A stretch of DNA of 64,000 nucleotides from Macrophomina tecta (GCA_024180945.1 JAKSGN010000005.1:3162001-3226000); one strand, 5' to 3'. Counted from the stretch's first letter, positions 45,586-57,277 are shown. Made by a program: numbers and translations. The notes: a model not told the origin generated them from the sequence alone.

Positions 45586-46065
45586 GTTGACGGGGCCGAC
45601 GGGCCGTTCAGGATCGCGGGGTGAAGGCAGAAGCTGCCATGCGAGGAAAGTCGGGATTCGGTTCGGTGTGGAGAGGACAACCCGCAGAAGTTAAAGAAGG
45701 GATTCTCTCGGGTAGCGTGCGATGAGCTTTGGTGTCTTGTTCACAAGGTGACCTTCGGGCAGCTTCACCGTCCCGCGCCTGAGGTGCGTACATGCGTTGG
45801 CCGGAAAAAGTTCGGTTAATTATCCAGCTTACCAGCAAAACGCGAAGAAGCACTCAGACTTGCTCTAATAAGGCTTCGGAAAGAGGTCGTTAGGCATACG
45901 ACAGAGGATACTTGCTGTGGAACTAAGGTCGCCTCTGGCAACCAGCTCAATTTCCGCGCCCGAAGCGCGAGGCTATCTACACAGTAAAGTCGTTTCCCCA
46001 TGCAGAAAGCTGCAGATGACCACCATGACGATGCCTGTACGACTCGATTCACCGACCTCGTTCAC
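45586..46065. other. TOR upstream region / U2SURP 3' flank
   Basis: 480 bp between the TOR start and the stop of the next minus-strand gene. It should contain the TOR promoter and the U2SURP terminator. No clear motif is seen. Confidence 0.5.
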
Positions 46066-48471
46066 TCATTCGTCCTCCGAGTCTGCAAACATGTCCTCCG
46101 CTTTAGGTCGCCGCCTGCGAGCCTTTGCCGCCTCTGTCTGACCGGCAGCCTCGCTGCTGCCTTCTGGCTCACTTCGCATCGTATAGTCGCATTTGCCAGA
46201 CGCCTTCTCTTCTTCCATAGGCTCACCGTCGAGATCGTCACCTGCCTCGCCTCCCTTCACGTCCTCCATCGGCTCACCGTCAACATCTTCATCCATCGGC
46301 TCGCCGTCAATGTCTCCATTACCCATGGGTTCTCCGTCCACATCCTCGGCCATCAGCTCCCCGTCGACATCGTCGTTCTTGCTTGCTGCGCCACTTCCAG
46401 GCGACGACACCTTCGACTCCTCCCGCTTGGCTTCTGCCTTCACTTCGACTGTCTTCCACTTTGATTTCGCCGCAGCTCTTGCAGCTTCTTGGTCTGCTTT
46501 TTCAGCTGCTCGTCTTTCTGCTTCTGTAAGCGGTGGATTATTGAATACTTCCACAAAGTGCGCGTGAGCTGACGGCGAGAATACGTTGCCTGTATCCCAC
46601 ACGGAGAGGATATTGTTGATGCTTCGCTTCCATTTCTCTGCTCGTAATCGACCCCACTGGAGGTCTTTTTCAAGCCGCCCCAAATGCTCGAATAAATGCC
46701 GTTTTCTGAACGCTGCTTCGAACCACTCGCGATATCGCCATGCCTGTCGTACGCCGGAGGTGCCACACGACGCAAATATGTCGGAAATGACGTAGATACC
46801 GATGAGCTTCGCTGATGATGGATCTTCTCTCTCAGCCTTCTTTTCTCCGTTTTCGTCCTGCTCCGCTTCATCCTCCTGCTTCTGTCTATCTGGGTTCGCA
46901 CTACTCAATGCAAATGGTTTGAAAATGTTGGTGACGAGCATATTAACGATCTCATCAGCACCCTTATCTGCGTGACTAATCGCGAAAGCTGAAACGCGTG
47001 CAACATCGCCCCTGCGTAGCCTCGCTGTAGAAGTCGGCAAGCGCGCCAGAAGGTGAGTGAGTTTGGACTTTTTCAGGGGATTTAAGTAGGATTTGAGGGC
47101 GTCATCAGTATCAAAGTTAGCCTCAGGTGGGCCTCCAGATACATGCTGCTGGCGTCTCGGAGCATCATCGTCCGAAGCTTCCTCGTCCGATGAATCGTAT
47201 TCAGGGTCCGATACGAATTCCTCAAATCTCGTGATCAACTCAAAAGGTAAAGGCTGGTCTGGGGCAATCCATGGGGCGCTATCATAGAAGAGCTTTTGCT
47301 CCAACACCTTGAAGCGACTGCGTGTAGTTGGATCCGTTTCTTCGCCGGTTATAGTCTGCCACAACTTCCAGCGATACCAAACGCCTGCTGGAGATCGGGC
47401 ATTCCACAGCCACTCCCACTTTTGATCCCGCTGTACTTCCGGCCGACTCATGAGCAATGCCTCAAATTCAGGACCATTGTTCAGTAAGGTCTCAATGGTC
47501 TTGTTGATCAGCTTGAGCTGCTTGATATCGGAAGGCGGTTTGACTGTGATTTGCGTTGGCAACGAGTATCTGCCAAACTGTGCTTGTGAAGATCCGTAAG
47601 ATTGAGGAAATTGCTGGATTCCGCGTAGTGAGGGTGGAGGAGGAGCGCGACTCATCGATTGTCCGGCAGCACCAGGAATAGACTTCGCACCAAATGGAAG
47701 AGATGCTGGCGTCGCGCCAGCTAATCCTGGAGCAGGCGTGTCGAGAGAAGATGAAGACAAATGCCTAGAGATAGAGAGGTGAAACCCGAATCCCAGATAC
47801 CGTTTCTCCAGTGTGTTCACGACCGCATCGATATCTTTGGCTGGCGTGCTATGCGCCAGGGTAACAATTGCGGAAGTCGATTTCCTGTCACCGGATCTTG
47901 CGTCGATATTGCTGCTTATGTTCACAGCCTCCACCGTCAACGTCGAAGGTATCATGTTCCTGATCTGCGCCGCTGTGATGCTTGGTGGAAGGGAAGAAAG
48001 ACGCATGGTTGGCTTAGGAACCGCCTTCTCCGCGTTTTTGAGATTAGCAGCACGCTCATCTTCGTCGTCTGAGTCGCGGAATGCGGTTGCTGCATCCAGC
48101 GGCCCGGAGTTACTATAGGCGAGCAAGCCTTGATCCTTGTGGGAGCCATCAAAGCCTCTCTTCCTGGATAATGATGGGGGCGGAGGCCCTAGGCTCCCTG
48201 GACCGCTATTACCTCTTGGACCTCTCGGTACAAAGTGCCTTGCAGTGCCAATTCGGGAGGTGCCAGAGTCGTTTGGCCTCTCACCGTCGTCGTCTTCTTC
48301 CACGCCAAGAGACCTCTGGAAATCTTTAAGTGCTGCCTTTGCCTCTTCCTCCTCGCGCTTGCGCTTTGCCTCCGCTTCTTCTTTTTGACGTTCACGCAGC
48401 GACTTCTTCGCCGGAGCGCTGAGTTTATCCGAGATATCGAAGAACTCTTTGACCCCAGAAGGCTTCTCCAT
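46066..48471 (-). CDS. U2 snRNP-associated SURP-motif protein (U2SURP/SR140-like)
   Basis: Single exon, 801 aa from the ATG at 48471. That start is chosen because the family opens with MEKPSGVKEFFDISDKLSAP; the frame stays open for 66 more codons upstream without conservation. Domains in order: a Lys/Glu-rich helix (20-50), an RRM (about 155-240: MRLSSLPPSITAAQIRNMIP ... YLGFGFHLSISRHL), a SURP motif (about 345-400: INKTIETLLNNGPEFEALLM, WLWNARSPAGVWYRWKLW), and a CID-like domain (about 505-660: LTHLLARLPTSTARLRRGDV ... ISDIFASCGTSGVRQAWRYR). The tail has repeats of DVDGEPM. The family binds U2 snRNP and supports pre-mRNA splicing in the nucleus. It is divergent from the gene at 48915. Confidence 0.92.
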   Translation of the reverse strand: MEKPSGVKEFFDISDKLSAPAKKSLRERQKEEAEAKRKREEEEAKAALKDFQRSLGVEEDDDGERPNDSGTSRIGTARHFVPRGPRGNSGPGSLGPPPPSLSRKRGFDGSHKDQGLLAYSNSGPLDAATAFRDSDDEDERAANLKNAEKAVPKPTMRLSSLPPSITAAQIRNMIPSTLTVEAVNISSNIDARSGDRKSTSAIVTLAHSTPAKDIDAVVNTLEKRYLGFGFHLSISRHLSSSSLDTPAPGLAGATPASLPFGAKSIPGAAGQSMSRAPPPPSLRGIQQFPQSYGSSQAQFGRYSLPTQITVKPPSDIKQLKLINKTIETLLNNGPEFEALLMSRPEVQRDQKWEWLWNARSPAGVWYRWKLWQTITGEETDPTTRSRFKVLEQKLFYDSAPWIAPDQPLPFELITRFEEFVSDPEYDSSDEEASDDDAPRRQQHVSGGPPEANFDTDDALKSYLNPLKKSKLTHLLARLPTSTARLRRGDVARVSAFAISHADKGADEIVNMLVTNIFKPFALSSANPDRQKQEDEAEQDENGEKKAEREDPSSAKLIGIYVISDIFASCGTSGVRQAWRYREWFEAAFRKRHLFEHLGRLEKDLQWGRLRAEKWKRSINNILSVWDTGNVFSPSAHAHFVEVFNNPPLTEAERRAAEKADQEAARAAAKSKWKTVEVKAEAKREESKVSSPGSGAASKNDDVDGELMAEDVDGEPMGNGDIDGEPMDEDVDGEPMEDVKGGEAGDDLDGEPMEEEKASGKCDYTMRSEPEGSSEAAGQTEAAKARRRRPKAEDMFADSEDE

Positions 48472-48914
48472 GGCGGGTGATGAGGGACGGATGACGGAAG
48501 ATCCGTTCAACGAAAAGCGTTGGCGCACTACAACTTGCGAATTTCTTTGTAGTTCCAGCAGGGACAGGTGGTTCAGGAGGACGACACCGGCGAGTTTACC
48601 ACAGAGCTCCTCAGGTGTAACCTTTTCTCGAATCCAGGTGTTAACCATGCTTGTGCAATTCGAGCGCATATTTGTGGCACATACTCACAGTGTCGGCAGG
48701 ATTCTCTGCTCGCGAACAGTACCGCGCAGGTGGGGGTGGAGGAACAACACGGCTGTTGGTGGTTGTTCGAAGCGGCGTGTTGCAGCTGCAAGCTGCCCGC
48801 GGCGATCAACGCACGGACCACATTGCTCAAACATAACACGTGAACCCGCGTTAACGTGCTGCCTATCTTGTAATTCTCTCGTTACTCGATCCAACTCAAC
48901 TGCTATCGCCAGCC
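48472..48914. promoter_or_regulatory. Bidirectional upstream region (U2SURP / unknown gene)
   Basis: 443 bp between divergent starts. The minus-strand frame of U2SURP is open into it to 48669, but the extra residues look like untranslated leader. Confidence 0.45.
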
Positions 48915-50221
48915 ATGTCGACAGCTGCGGACGTCCAGGCACTTCTTCGCTTCCTCTCGAAAGATGCAAAGCTACCTCTTGCCACGGCGATGAGCAAGGT
49001 GAAAGAGCTGCAGCAAGCGGAACTTGGAAGGTATGACGCCATCAGCCCACCTGCGGTCGCGTGTCTCCTGTCTTCACGCTCATGTAATTGCCCGGTGCTT
49101 TCACCCTACTTTCCCTAATGGCTGCATTTTTGCTGGTATTCTCATATCGCTGTGGGCTTCTCGATCACCCATTTCTCATGCACTCCACACTTTTCGCTCC
49201 TAGTAGCTGACGATCATGTAGCCCACACAGTATCTCCAAGTCGACCTTGCAAGATCTACAGAAAGTCTTTTCGGACGAAAAGTTGGCAAAGCAAGTGTTC
49301 AACGCAGCAAAGCGGCTAAGCAAGAAGCGCACCTCCTCTGTCCTGGAGGATGCTTCATCTATATCCGCCGCAAAGAAATCACGAACACCAGCCACGGAAC
49401 CTGGGACACCGGCAGCTCTCGAAGAGTCTCTCGAGTTGCCGACACCTTGTTTGGATGAAGGCACGATCCGGACTGCTGTGGTCATTACCAACCGTGCGCC
49501 ATTGGTGCTTGCATTCGCGGTCCAACTCTTGAAGTACACTATGCCCGAGCAGCCATTGTCCAGCCGACTTAGCCTAGCTCAAGCCGTAGTGAGCGTAAAC
49601 AGTCGAAGCAAAGCAGTTAACATTGGACTCGAAAGTGGGAAAAGTGCTGAAGATGAAGGATGGGGAGAAGGACAACCCATAGTCAGGATCATGGGAAGAG
49701 AGATACGAGTGATGAAGAGATGGGGATACGAGTGGGAGAAGCAGGGTTCAGACAAGGATGCATCGGCTTCGGACTCTCAGCAGCCAGTCCAAGGAAACGC
49801 ACAGCCCCTATATGAGCAAGAACCGCCGCTATGGGGCTTAGATCTGGAAGCTTTGAGGAGGAAAAATGGCCCCTCACACCATACCCACTCGGCGGTCGGC
49901 GGGCTCCCAATTTACACGGCACAGTCCGCTCGGTCATATCTCCTGAGGTCGTTTGACTCTGTGCCTGCAAAGGAAGAAAAGAAGCCAGCGAAGCAATCCG
50001 GTGTATCGAAGCAAGGAGAGAAAGATCGTAACCTAGGTATGCTATTGGGCGCTCTGGACCTGCTGTATCAATCCTGGGCGCAGACCCTTGAAAAGCAGGA
50101 ACTCGACAAAAGGGCGTGGGGGTGGTATGTTGCTGTGCGGCCCGAAGTCGCTACTGGGGCAGCAGGGTTGGGTGAGAAGAGCCAGGTCAAACTGAGTAAG
50201 ATTCTTGATTTGAGGAGGTAG
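48915..50221 (+). CDS. Conserved fungal protein of unknown function
   Basis: Two exons, 48915-49030 and about 49231-50221, about 368 aa. The acceptor is either CACACAG at 49230 or GTAG at 49221; both keep the frame and differ by three residues. The N-terminus is a short helical region (ADVQALLRFLSKDAKLPLAT, then KSTLQDLQKVFSDEKLAKQV). A basic stretch KRLSKKRTSS resembles a nuclear localisation signal. The core APLVLAFAVQLLKYTMPEQP, SSRLSLAQAVVSVNSRSKAV, EGWGEGQPIVRIMGREIRVM and LPIYTAQSARSYLLRSFDSV looks strongly constrained, and I have the impression of seeing it in many Pezizomycotina proteins. I cannot name a domain. The tail is helical (LGMLLGALDLLYQSWAQTLE). Confidence 0.8.
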
Positions 50222-52512
50222 TTCCGATAGTCATACCCTATGCTCGTCATAGCACAGAGCCGATCAAAATGCAGTCGGGTTCAGGTATGACCTGCTGGTG
50301 GGGTTCACCAGCCCGAAGCACCTGCAACTTCTTTTCTTAATGACCGTCCAGGCGCCTTGCATAGAAGGCAGGAATATCTGACGTCGAATTGGCACACTCA
50401 TGTTGGGAACGACTCAATCGGATATCGACGTCACTGCATCCTGTTAGCGGGAGCAATTGACTCGGGACCGTTACTCAATCATGTATTCCTGCCCGAACGT
50501 CTGAATTCTTTTTTTCCAGGGGGCGTTTTTCAACGCCACCTTGACAACATCCGATATCGTCATGCTCCACACGCAAAAAAAAAAAAAAAAAATTTACCCA
50601 AGTTCTCCGTCCTGTTCACGTGGACCTGTAGTCGACACAAAATCTGATCTCAAGGGTCGAAGATCTTGCGGGGACAGTGACCGCATTGCGCAGTGGCCGA
50701 GCTTCTGGGCCTGAAATCGTCTCACCTTAAAAAAAAGGCAGAGCAAGGGGAGGAAAGGATTGACCAGCCGCTTGCGTGCTCACTTACTCCGAAAGGAAGC
50801 TGATTGGATGCGAAAGCTCTATTCGGCCCTGTAGAAAAGCGTGATCCCGTGTGCCCGTAATTAGTGCAGCGCGCTGACTCTCTGGACGAGGCTTCGCCGG
50901 GGAGCAAGGAGCGCAAAGATCACGCCGGGAGTGGGTCGAACGCACGTCGGAAATCAGCGCATGCACTCGTGCACCCTTTCGAACAGCCAGCAGCTCTCTG
51001 GCGGCGCGCGAATGCAACGGGTGGGTGTCAAAGGTGAGGTCTCCCGACAGCGCAGACGCAGGGAGCCTCACACCGCCTGTTCCCGCGACTGCAGCCCAGG
51101 GCCGCTGTCGCTGCCGCCGTCTTCTATCATGCCCTGGCCGCGATCAAGGATGCGGCTCGGAGGGGGGCCTCGGGTAAAGAAAAGCGAGGGCGCATCGTCA
51201 GGGCCTCTGGTTGCCACTTTCTCTCTCAGGGTCGGAGGAGCTCATTCTGCCGGAGGCGAGGCAAGTAGCAATGACAGTGCACGTCAACAGCCTCATCATC
51301 AGCGTTTTCTGTTGCCAATTGCATGTGGGGCGCAACATCTAGCGCGGACGGCCATTGGCCGGTCTGGGCCATCTCCACAGCCTGCCCCAGTGCGCATCTT
51401 ATTGGAGTCAGAGACAGTTTCAGCGTGGGCGGCCGCCAATGGCTGCATATCAGCGCCATGCTGGCTGACGGTAATGCAAGATGTTGGAGGATGCGGGCAG
51501 CGGCAGGATGCGCAGGAGTCATCTTGCGCCCAGCGCTGATTGGACCCCGTCTTGGGGAATGCTGGCCCGCGTTCCGTACTTGAGCTGAGGGCCATTCTGC
51601 ACCGTAGAAGTTTAACGGCTGCCGCGGGCGAGCCGGTGCCTCCGCCACAGCCCCCAGGTCTTGCCCGGGAGCGAATGCTGCCAGTGCAGGAAGAATGGCG
51701 TGCTGAAGAATTTCTCTGCCGCGAACGGGAGCAAAGTCCAGCGTCTCGTGGGTTCGGCACATGTCGAGGCAGCATTGCAGGTCGGCGCGGGCGGTGGCCA
51801 CTGGCCAGCAGGGAGACGACGCAACGACGGACCAACCCATGCGCGGCCCAAGCGCGGACCGACCGGGGGGGGCTCGCGCTAGTCTACGCTACTCAAAAAT
51901 GTCCACCCATCCGCTTCCTCTCTTCTGTTTCCCCCAGCCCAGCAACCCGCCCAGACAACGAAGTCGCCCAAATCCTACACCACAGGACACTAGATACCGC
52001 TGCCACACCATCTTCGTCGAGAAACATGCCGCAGGCTGTCGCTGAGCTGTAAATCCCCCACTGGAGGGTGTGCGTCCTGCACGCCCTCCAGTCCGGCAGC
52101 CCACCGAGAATTCCAACGACTCTACGACGATACTTCGCACTCGACTGCTTCGAGCAAGCCTTTGCTTGAAGTGCAACAATACCATAGAGCACCCTCTATC
52201 GGAGTACCCGCAGAGTTCCCCCACAGCGGCACCGTTTTCCGTCCGACTACCCCTCGGACTCGACGAACCCAGGCTTGAACTTGGCCATTTGGCCCCTCAA
52301 GCCCCGAAGTCTACCAAAGAATTACACCAGATCGTCCGCAGGCGACTTGTTTCATACATAAACAGCGATTATCTCCACATTCGAGTCCATTCACCTTCCT
52401 CCTCTTCTCATCATTCCTAGCTCGTCTCCCTCAACTCAATTCTTTCCACACACACGCACACACACACGCACAACAACCCAATCAAGACAACAGCCGCGCA
52501 CCATCGAGAGAT
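50222..52512. other. Long upstream region with GC-rich block
   Basis: An 18-A tract lies at 50575-50592. From about 50850 to 52050 the DNA is GC-rich and open in several frames on both strands (up to 204 codons), with Arg/Ala/Pro-rich translations and no domains. The last 450 bp are C-rich and pyrimidine-rich, with CA-rich repeats at 52447-52475. This is likely the promoter and leader of the acidic protein at 52513. Confidence 0.5.
52447..52475 (+). repeat. CA-rich microsatellite in the 5' leader
   Basis: Alternating CA units interrupted by CG twice, 38 nt before the start codon at 52513. It is probably transcribed as 5' UTR. Confidence 0.8.
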
Positions 52513-54713
52513 ATGGCCAGCATACAAACCAGCAAGAACCTTGGTCTCATGGCCGCTGAAGTGGGCTCGCCGGAGCTCAAGGGTCTCCACGCGCCGGCAA
52601 ACAACATGAGCTCAAGGCACCCAACCCACAAAGGCGCATCTGGGAAAGGGTTAAAGCACACTGTGAGCGCGACCCCAAATGGAACTCTCGGCAACGAGGA
52701 GGACAACAGCGCCGACGAGGCCGACGAGGAAGACGATGAGCCAAACGAACATGCCCCGTCCAGCGGTTTCGGCATGGGCAGAGGCAAGAGGCCTGCTATT
52801 CACATTGAGCCCGCCGATACTGAGGAAAATGAAGACCGCAGGACGGGGCCTAATAAAAAGAGTCCTTTGACCTCTCTCACTAAGAAGCGCACCTTAAGCA
52901 ACGCGGGCATTTTCACCACGTTTGAGGAAGACGCAACAAACGGAAATGCAATTGAACCCGCTGCAGCATATCCGCGCAAGAAAATGGATAGGAAATTGAG
53001 CAATAATGTCAACGGACTATTGGCATACGAGGGCATCCGCAAGAACAGCACCGCATCAGACGAAACACCTCCAGTCGTACCAGAGAACGCCATTGAGTCA
53101 GACGATGATGATGATGACATCTACAATGCTGTTGAGGACATCGATGAGTCCGACAACGACGAGTACATTGATGAGAATCTGGAGGAGAGGGCGTTGCGTG
53201 AGGCGCTGAGCACATCCGACAACGACAGCGATTTCGGTGATGGACCTGATGTCTCCATGCTTCTTGACAGCGGTTATCTTGAAGGCAACCTTCTCGACAT
53301 GGACAATGATCAGCTGCTGGGTTTGTCGGGTGAGAATTGGGGTGGTATGGAGGAGATCACCCCTGTCCAATCAAACAACTCCACGAGGCGTGTCCGCTTT
53401 GATGACAACGTCCACACCGTATCAGATGTCGACGACAGTGACACTTCATCTGAGGACCTCAATAGCTTCTTCCCCGATCTGTTCCACAAGGAGAGCCATC
53501 TCCTTTCGAGCTTCCGGCATAGCCAAGATCTGGATGAAGTGGACTATTTTGACGAATCAACGGCCAGTGATAGCGAAAGATCCTACTGGGATTTTGGCGA
53601 CGAGAAGGAGCTCTCCAGTAACTCAAGTGATCGAGAGCACGAGGCACAGGCGGAGTCTGGCTCTGACTCAGAGGCTGGCTCCAGTGGCTACGAGAGTACG
53701 GCTCATCTTTTTGTCTTTCAATATTTCCATGTGAATGCTGACAATCTCCAGCGGACGAAGGTGACACCACCGATGAGGACTTGCCCCCGCCACCGACCAT
53801 TAACAAGCCATCACGTGTTCATCGTGACTCATCGTCTTCAGCCGGCTCCGCCACCCCGAAGCCGTTTCCGCGATCCAAGAGGCAGTCTGCTACCAAATCC
53901 TCAAAGCGGAAGGGGCCAATCAAGGGCTTCTTCACACTTGATCCGAGGAGAGCTATCGCCATCCTGGACAGTAGCGGAAAGCGCATGGTTCTGAGGCCCG
54001 CTCGCGTTTCGAATAGAGACAACCAGTTCTGGACCGCGAGCACTGCTAGCAGCACTGCTAACAACAGCCCGCGCAGCGAGTTGCAGAACCTAAATGGCGA
54101 TGACAGCGATTTCAGCGATGGAAACACGAACTTCGCGGACATCATGCTTAGCGGCCTCAGCGGCATCTACAGCTCAGCTGATGGTCAGGACTACCCAGCT
54201 GGGCCTCCCGAGGCATTCTATCCTTTTGTCGGCATCGATGCAGATGGCACGATGGACTTTGGAGACGAGGACGATGATGACATGGAGGACATGCTCAATG
54301 TCAACGACTTCATCGATTTTGGCAATGCGAGTGACAGCGACGAGGCAGACGAGACAGATGTCCCTACTGCAGCAAATTCTCCCACCAAGACGCATGCAGG
54401 CCATACTCCTGCCAGGCCCGGACTTTCTGCTGCCCATGAAATGAGCCAGAAGATGCTTCAACATTTCGACCGCGCCAATGTCAACTCGTTCCGGAGGAAC
54501 CAGAACCGCTACCGCGATGTCGCTCGCCTCCCGGATGATCCTGCTGCTCGCGCCCAAGCATCGAGACCCGTGCGTACTGGTGCTTCGGCTGATGCTATCA
54601 TAACTCCCATGCGTAAAAAGAAGAGGTCGAGCATTTCCGGAGTACCGCGAGCCAGCCCCCTCGCCAAGAAATCGGGTCCGATTGCTGGCGCTTTCACTCC
54701 CCGTCGCCATTGA
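52513..54713 (+). CDS. Acidic nuclear protein, Ifh1/Crf1-like transcription co-regulator (tentative)
   Basis: Two exons, 52513-53695 and 53752-54713, 714 aa. The protein is very rich in Asp/Glu/Ser, with aspartate runs (ESDDDDDDIYNAVEDIDESD). The intron splits a motif that splicing rebuilds as SGYETDEGDTTDEDLPPPP, followed by KGPIKGFFTLDPRRAIAILD and SSGKRMVLRPARVSNRDNQF. Further on come LSGLSGIYSSADGQDYPAGP and a basic C-terminus (RKKKRSSISG). The TDEx acidic stretch followed by a short 'DPRR.AI.D..GKRM.LRPA' block is how I remember the Crf1/Ifh1 family, TOR-responsive partners of Fhl1 at ribosomal-protein promoters. The match is by recall and the confidence is moderate. No DNA-binding domain is seen, as expected for a co-regulator. 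Confidence 0.7.
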
Positions 54714-55831
54714 GTTTCATTCTCTTAATGGATCGCGATATGCCTCAAATTCACTGGAAGCTTTTGTCCCTGGATTCCTAGTGGATTGGGGGTTGTCTGA
54801 TAGATGTAAGTTGATGGAGTGTGAATTGTCATCAAATACATGATGTGCATCACGCGTTCATGACTTTAACGACGTTACGGCCTAAGGGTTATCCAAAACA
54901 GGGACTTACTCGGGATCAATCTTAAAAGTTCTCTCATTGGGAGATGGGACAGACCTTTCAGCGGGCGATGCAATGTACGATGAGTCGAGTTTCGATCTAC
55001 CTGTTCTGCGCTTCGCTCTTGGGATATAGAGGCTGGGCAGAGAGTTGGGTGATTCCGCATTCTCTCCGTATGAAAGTCGCGCGCCGCTTAATGTCTAGTT
55101 TCCTTCCCTATTACCTGAAAGCATTATTCAGTGCTTTTCTTATCTTCGCTTTCTCCGTTCTCTTAACTCTTCTTGACTTATCACTTCCTTTGCTTATTTT
55201 CTCGGAACGGGATGCGATTCGGACTTTGGTGCTTCAAGGTACTTTCTTTCTCTTTACTTTGCGATACCAACGACAGACAGTCGCCCTTTTCTGCCTAACC
55301 CTGAAATTGGGGACGGTTTTTGGTCTCTTTCGGGAGGTCTGCTTTCCTTTTACCATGGTGCTAATGCGGAGCTACTATCACAAAGGGTGGACGGCGGGAA
55401 ATTTTGGGACAAATTTCTTGTAGGAATATTATTGCGCATGCAGAAACAATAAGATCGATAATTCCGAATTACCGCTTCATTGAGATATTTTCCGCGTATG
55501 TACATGAAACATCGCAGATACCCAGAAAGAACTTCGGTCCACGCGAGCGATTGTGGTTAGTAAAGCGCGATCCAGCAAGCAAGAGCTTATCTCACAGTAA
55601 AGCTCGCCCTTAAGTTTGGTCTGTAGATGTCAAATGCATATCATTTTTTTTTTTTTTATGTGCCATATGCCTTCCACGTGACCCTTTTTTGCCGATCGCA
55701 GCTGGCCAGAAAGACCTCGCGCCAACTCTCTCAATCCATCCATTGTTCAGACTCATCATCCTCAACTTCCAATCAGGCACTCCGCCCCTTCTTATCTCTC
55801 TTGTGCTTCTACACTCAGCCCGTGGCAAGCA
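54714..55831. other. Intergenic, T-rich
   Basis: T-rich plus strand, which makes chance hydrophobic frames (a 159-codon one at 54944-55423). A 14-T tract lies at 55644-55657. CACGTGAC at about 55675-55682, some 150 bp before the next ATG, is a plausible E-box/CDEI-type site. Confidence 0.5.
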
Positions 55832-57277
55832 ATGCCAGGTCCAAAAACTTCACAGAAGAATCTCTTCATAGCTTTCGACGCCTTTGGTACGCTCTTCTCA
55901 CCACGTGCACCAATCGGCACACAGTATGGTGAAGTTGCCCGCAAACATGGCATCTGCAAAGATATTTCAGATGATGAGATTATGAGCAGTTTCAAAGCGG
56001 GTGGGTAGAAGTTCAGGACCTGGAATTCCGCCGGTTATTTTCCCTCAATGTGAAGCCTGAACTTACGTCTAATGAATGGCCTTACATCTTGGATGGAAAG
56101 ATTGCTTCAACATTCCCTTTACATATCTCCTTCCATACCATATACGGTGGAGCTGTCTATGAGGTAGCTAGCTGACCTGTGACTTTGATACGACAGCTTT
56201 CAAATATAATGCCAAAGAGAGGCCTAATTTTGGGAAAGAGGTCGGCATGGACCCTACGGCTTGGTGGAGCGGTGTAAGTGGCGACGAGTTTATCGAAACT
56301 TATTTCAGCGTACAATCCACTACATGGCCCGGGGCCTGGAATTTCTGCTGCAGGAACATCTACCTCCTACTCTGCAAACGCCTCCAAGTGCTCGATTCTG
56401 GTCGAGACTCCACGTTCATCATCACCATCAACACCCTTTCATAACAGCGGCACCATAGGTATTAACGCCACATATACAGATCATAACCCAAACCTTCGCC
56501 ACCTTCCTCGAATCCACCGCACCGGACCCCAACTCCCTCTCCCAACAGCCCCTCCCTACCCGCCTCATCCCAGATCTCCTCACGCGCTTCGCCAGCGCCA
56601 CCGGCTACGCCCTCCACGCCGACGTCATCCCGCTCTTCACGCGCGTCCGCGCCCTCAAGCAGTTCTCCTCCTCTACAACTGCCGACACCGCCAGAAGGAA
56701 AATCATCACCGCAGTCCTCACCAACTCCGACGACCGCGTGGCCGGCATCCTACGCTCCTTCGGCCTGCGCGTCGGCCACCTCGACCCGGCCACGCTTTCC
56801 TCCTCGCTCCTTGTCGCCTCCTCTCCTTCCCCGCGCTCCTCTCCCTCCAACAGCCAAGGGTCGACGCTTCTCCCTGCGGAACACCTGGGTGACAACGACA
56901 TCGACTTCGTGCTTACGTCGTACGACTGCGGGTTCGAGAAGCCGCACCGCGGGATTTTTGACGCGGCAATGGCAGTTGCGATGGCACGGGCGCGATTCGC
57001 TTGGGGAGTGGATGGGGCTGAGGGCAAGGAAGAGGAGGAGTGGGAGACAGTGTACGTCGGGGACGAGGTGGGCAAGGATGTGAGCGGGGCGGAGGGAGCG
57101 GGGTGGGGGAAGGCGTTTCTGCTGGACCGACAGGGCGAGGTGGTGCGGGCTGATCAAGGGAAAGCAGGAGGAGATGGTGGATTGGTGCTAAGTAGGGAGG
57201 CTGTAGGCTTGGAAGGCGAAGGCGACATGAGAGTATTAAGGAGCCTGACGGAGTTGGAAGCGCACCTCGTTGAGTGA
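55832..57277 (+). CDS. HAD-superfamily hydrolase
   Basis: Three exons, 55832-56000, 56197-56273 and 56480-57277, 347 aa. The N-terminus has the family's nucleophile loop (IAFDAFGTLFSP, D at about residue 15), a form of the hhhDxxGT motif in which Ala replaces the usual second acid-base residue region. Motif II is ITAVLTNSDDRVAGILRSFG. Motif III/IV is VLTSYDCGFEKPHRGIFDAA followed, after an insertion, by TVYVGDEVGKDVSGAEGAGW. The helical cap lies between (EVARKHGICKDISDDEIMSS, FKYNAKERPNFGKEVGMDP, WWSGIITQTFATFLESTA). HAD enzymes of the HDHD3/dehalogenase-like class hydrolyse phosphoesters or carbon-halogen bonds; the substrate is unknown. Two introns of about 200 nt are unusually long here. 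The Ser/Pro-rich stretch near 56815-56880 is an insertion. Confidence 0.88.

Noticed and set aside
50931..51840. Overlapping ORFs of about 200 codons on both strands
   Set aside because: GC-rich sequence with no domain or codon preference; treated as upstream region.
54944..55423. 159-codon hydrophobic ORF
   Set aside because: Hydrophobicity arises from a T-rich strand (Phe/Leu/Ser codons); no homologous pattern and no splice context.
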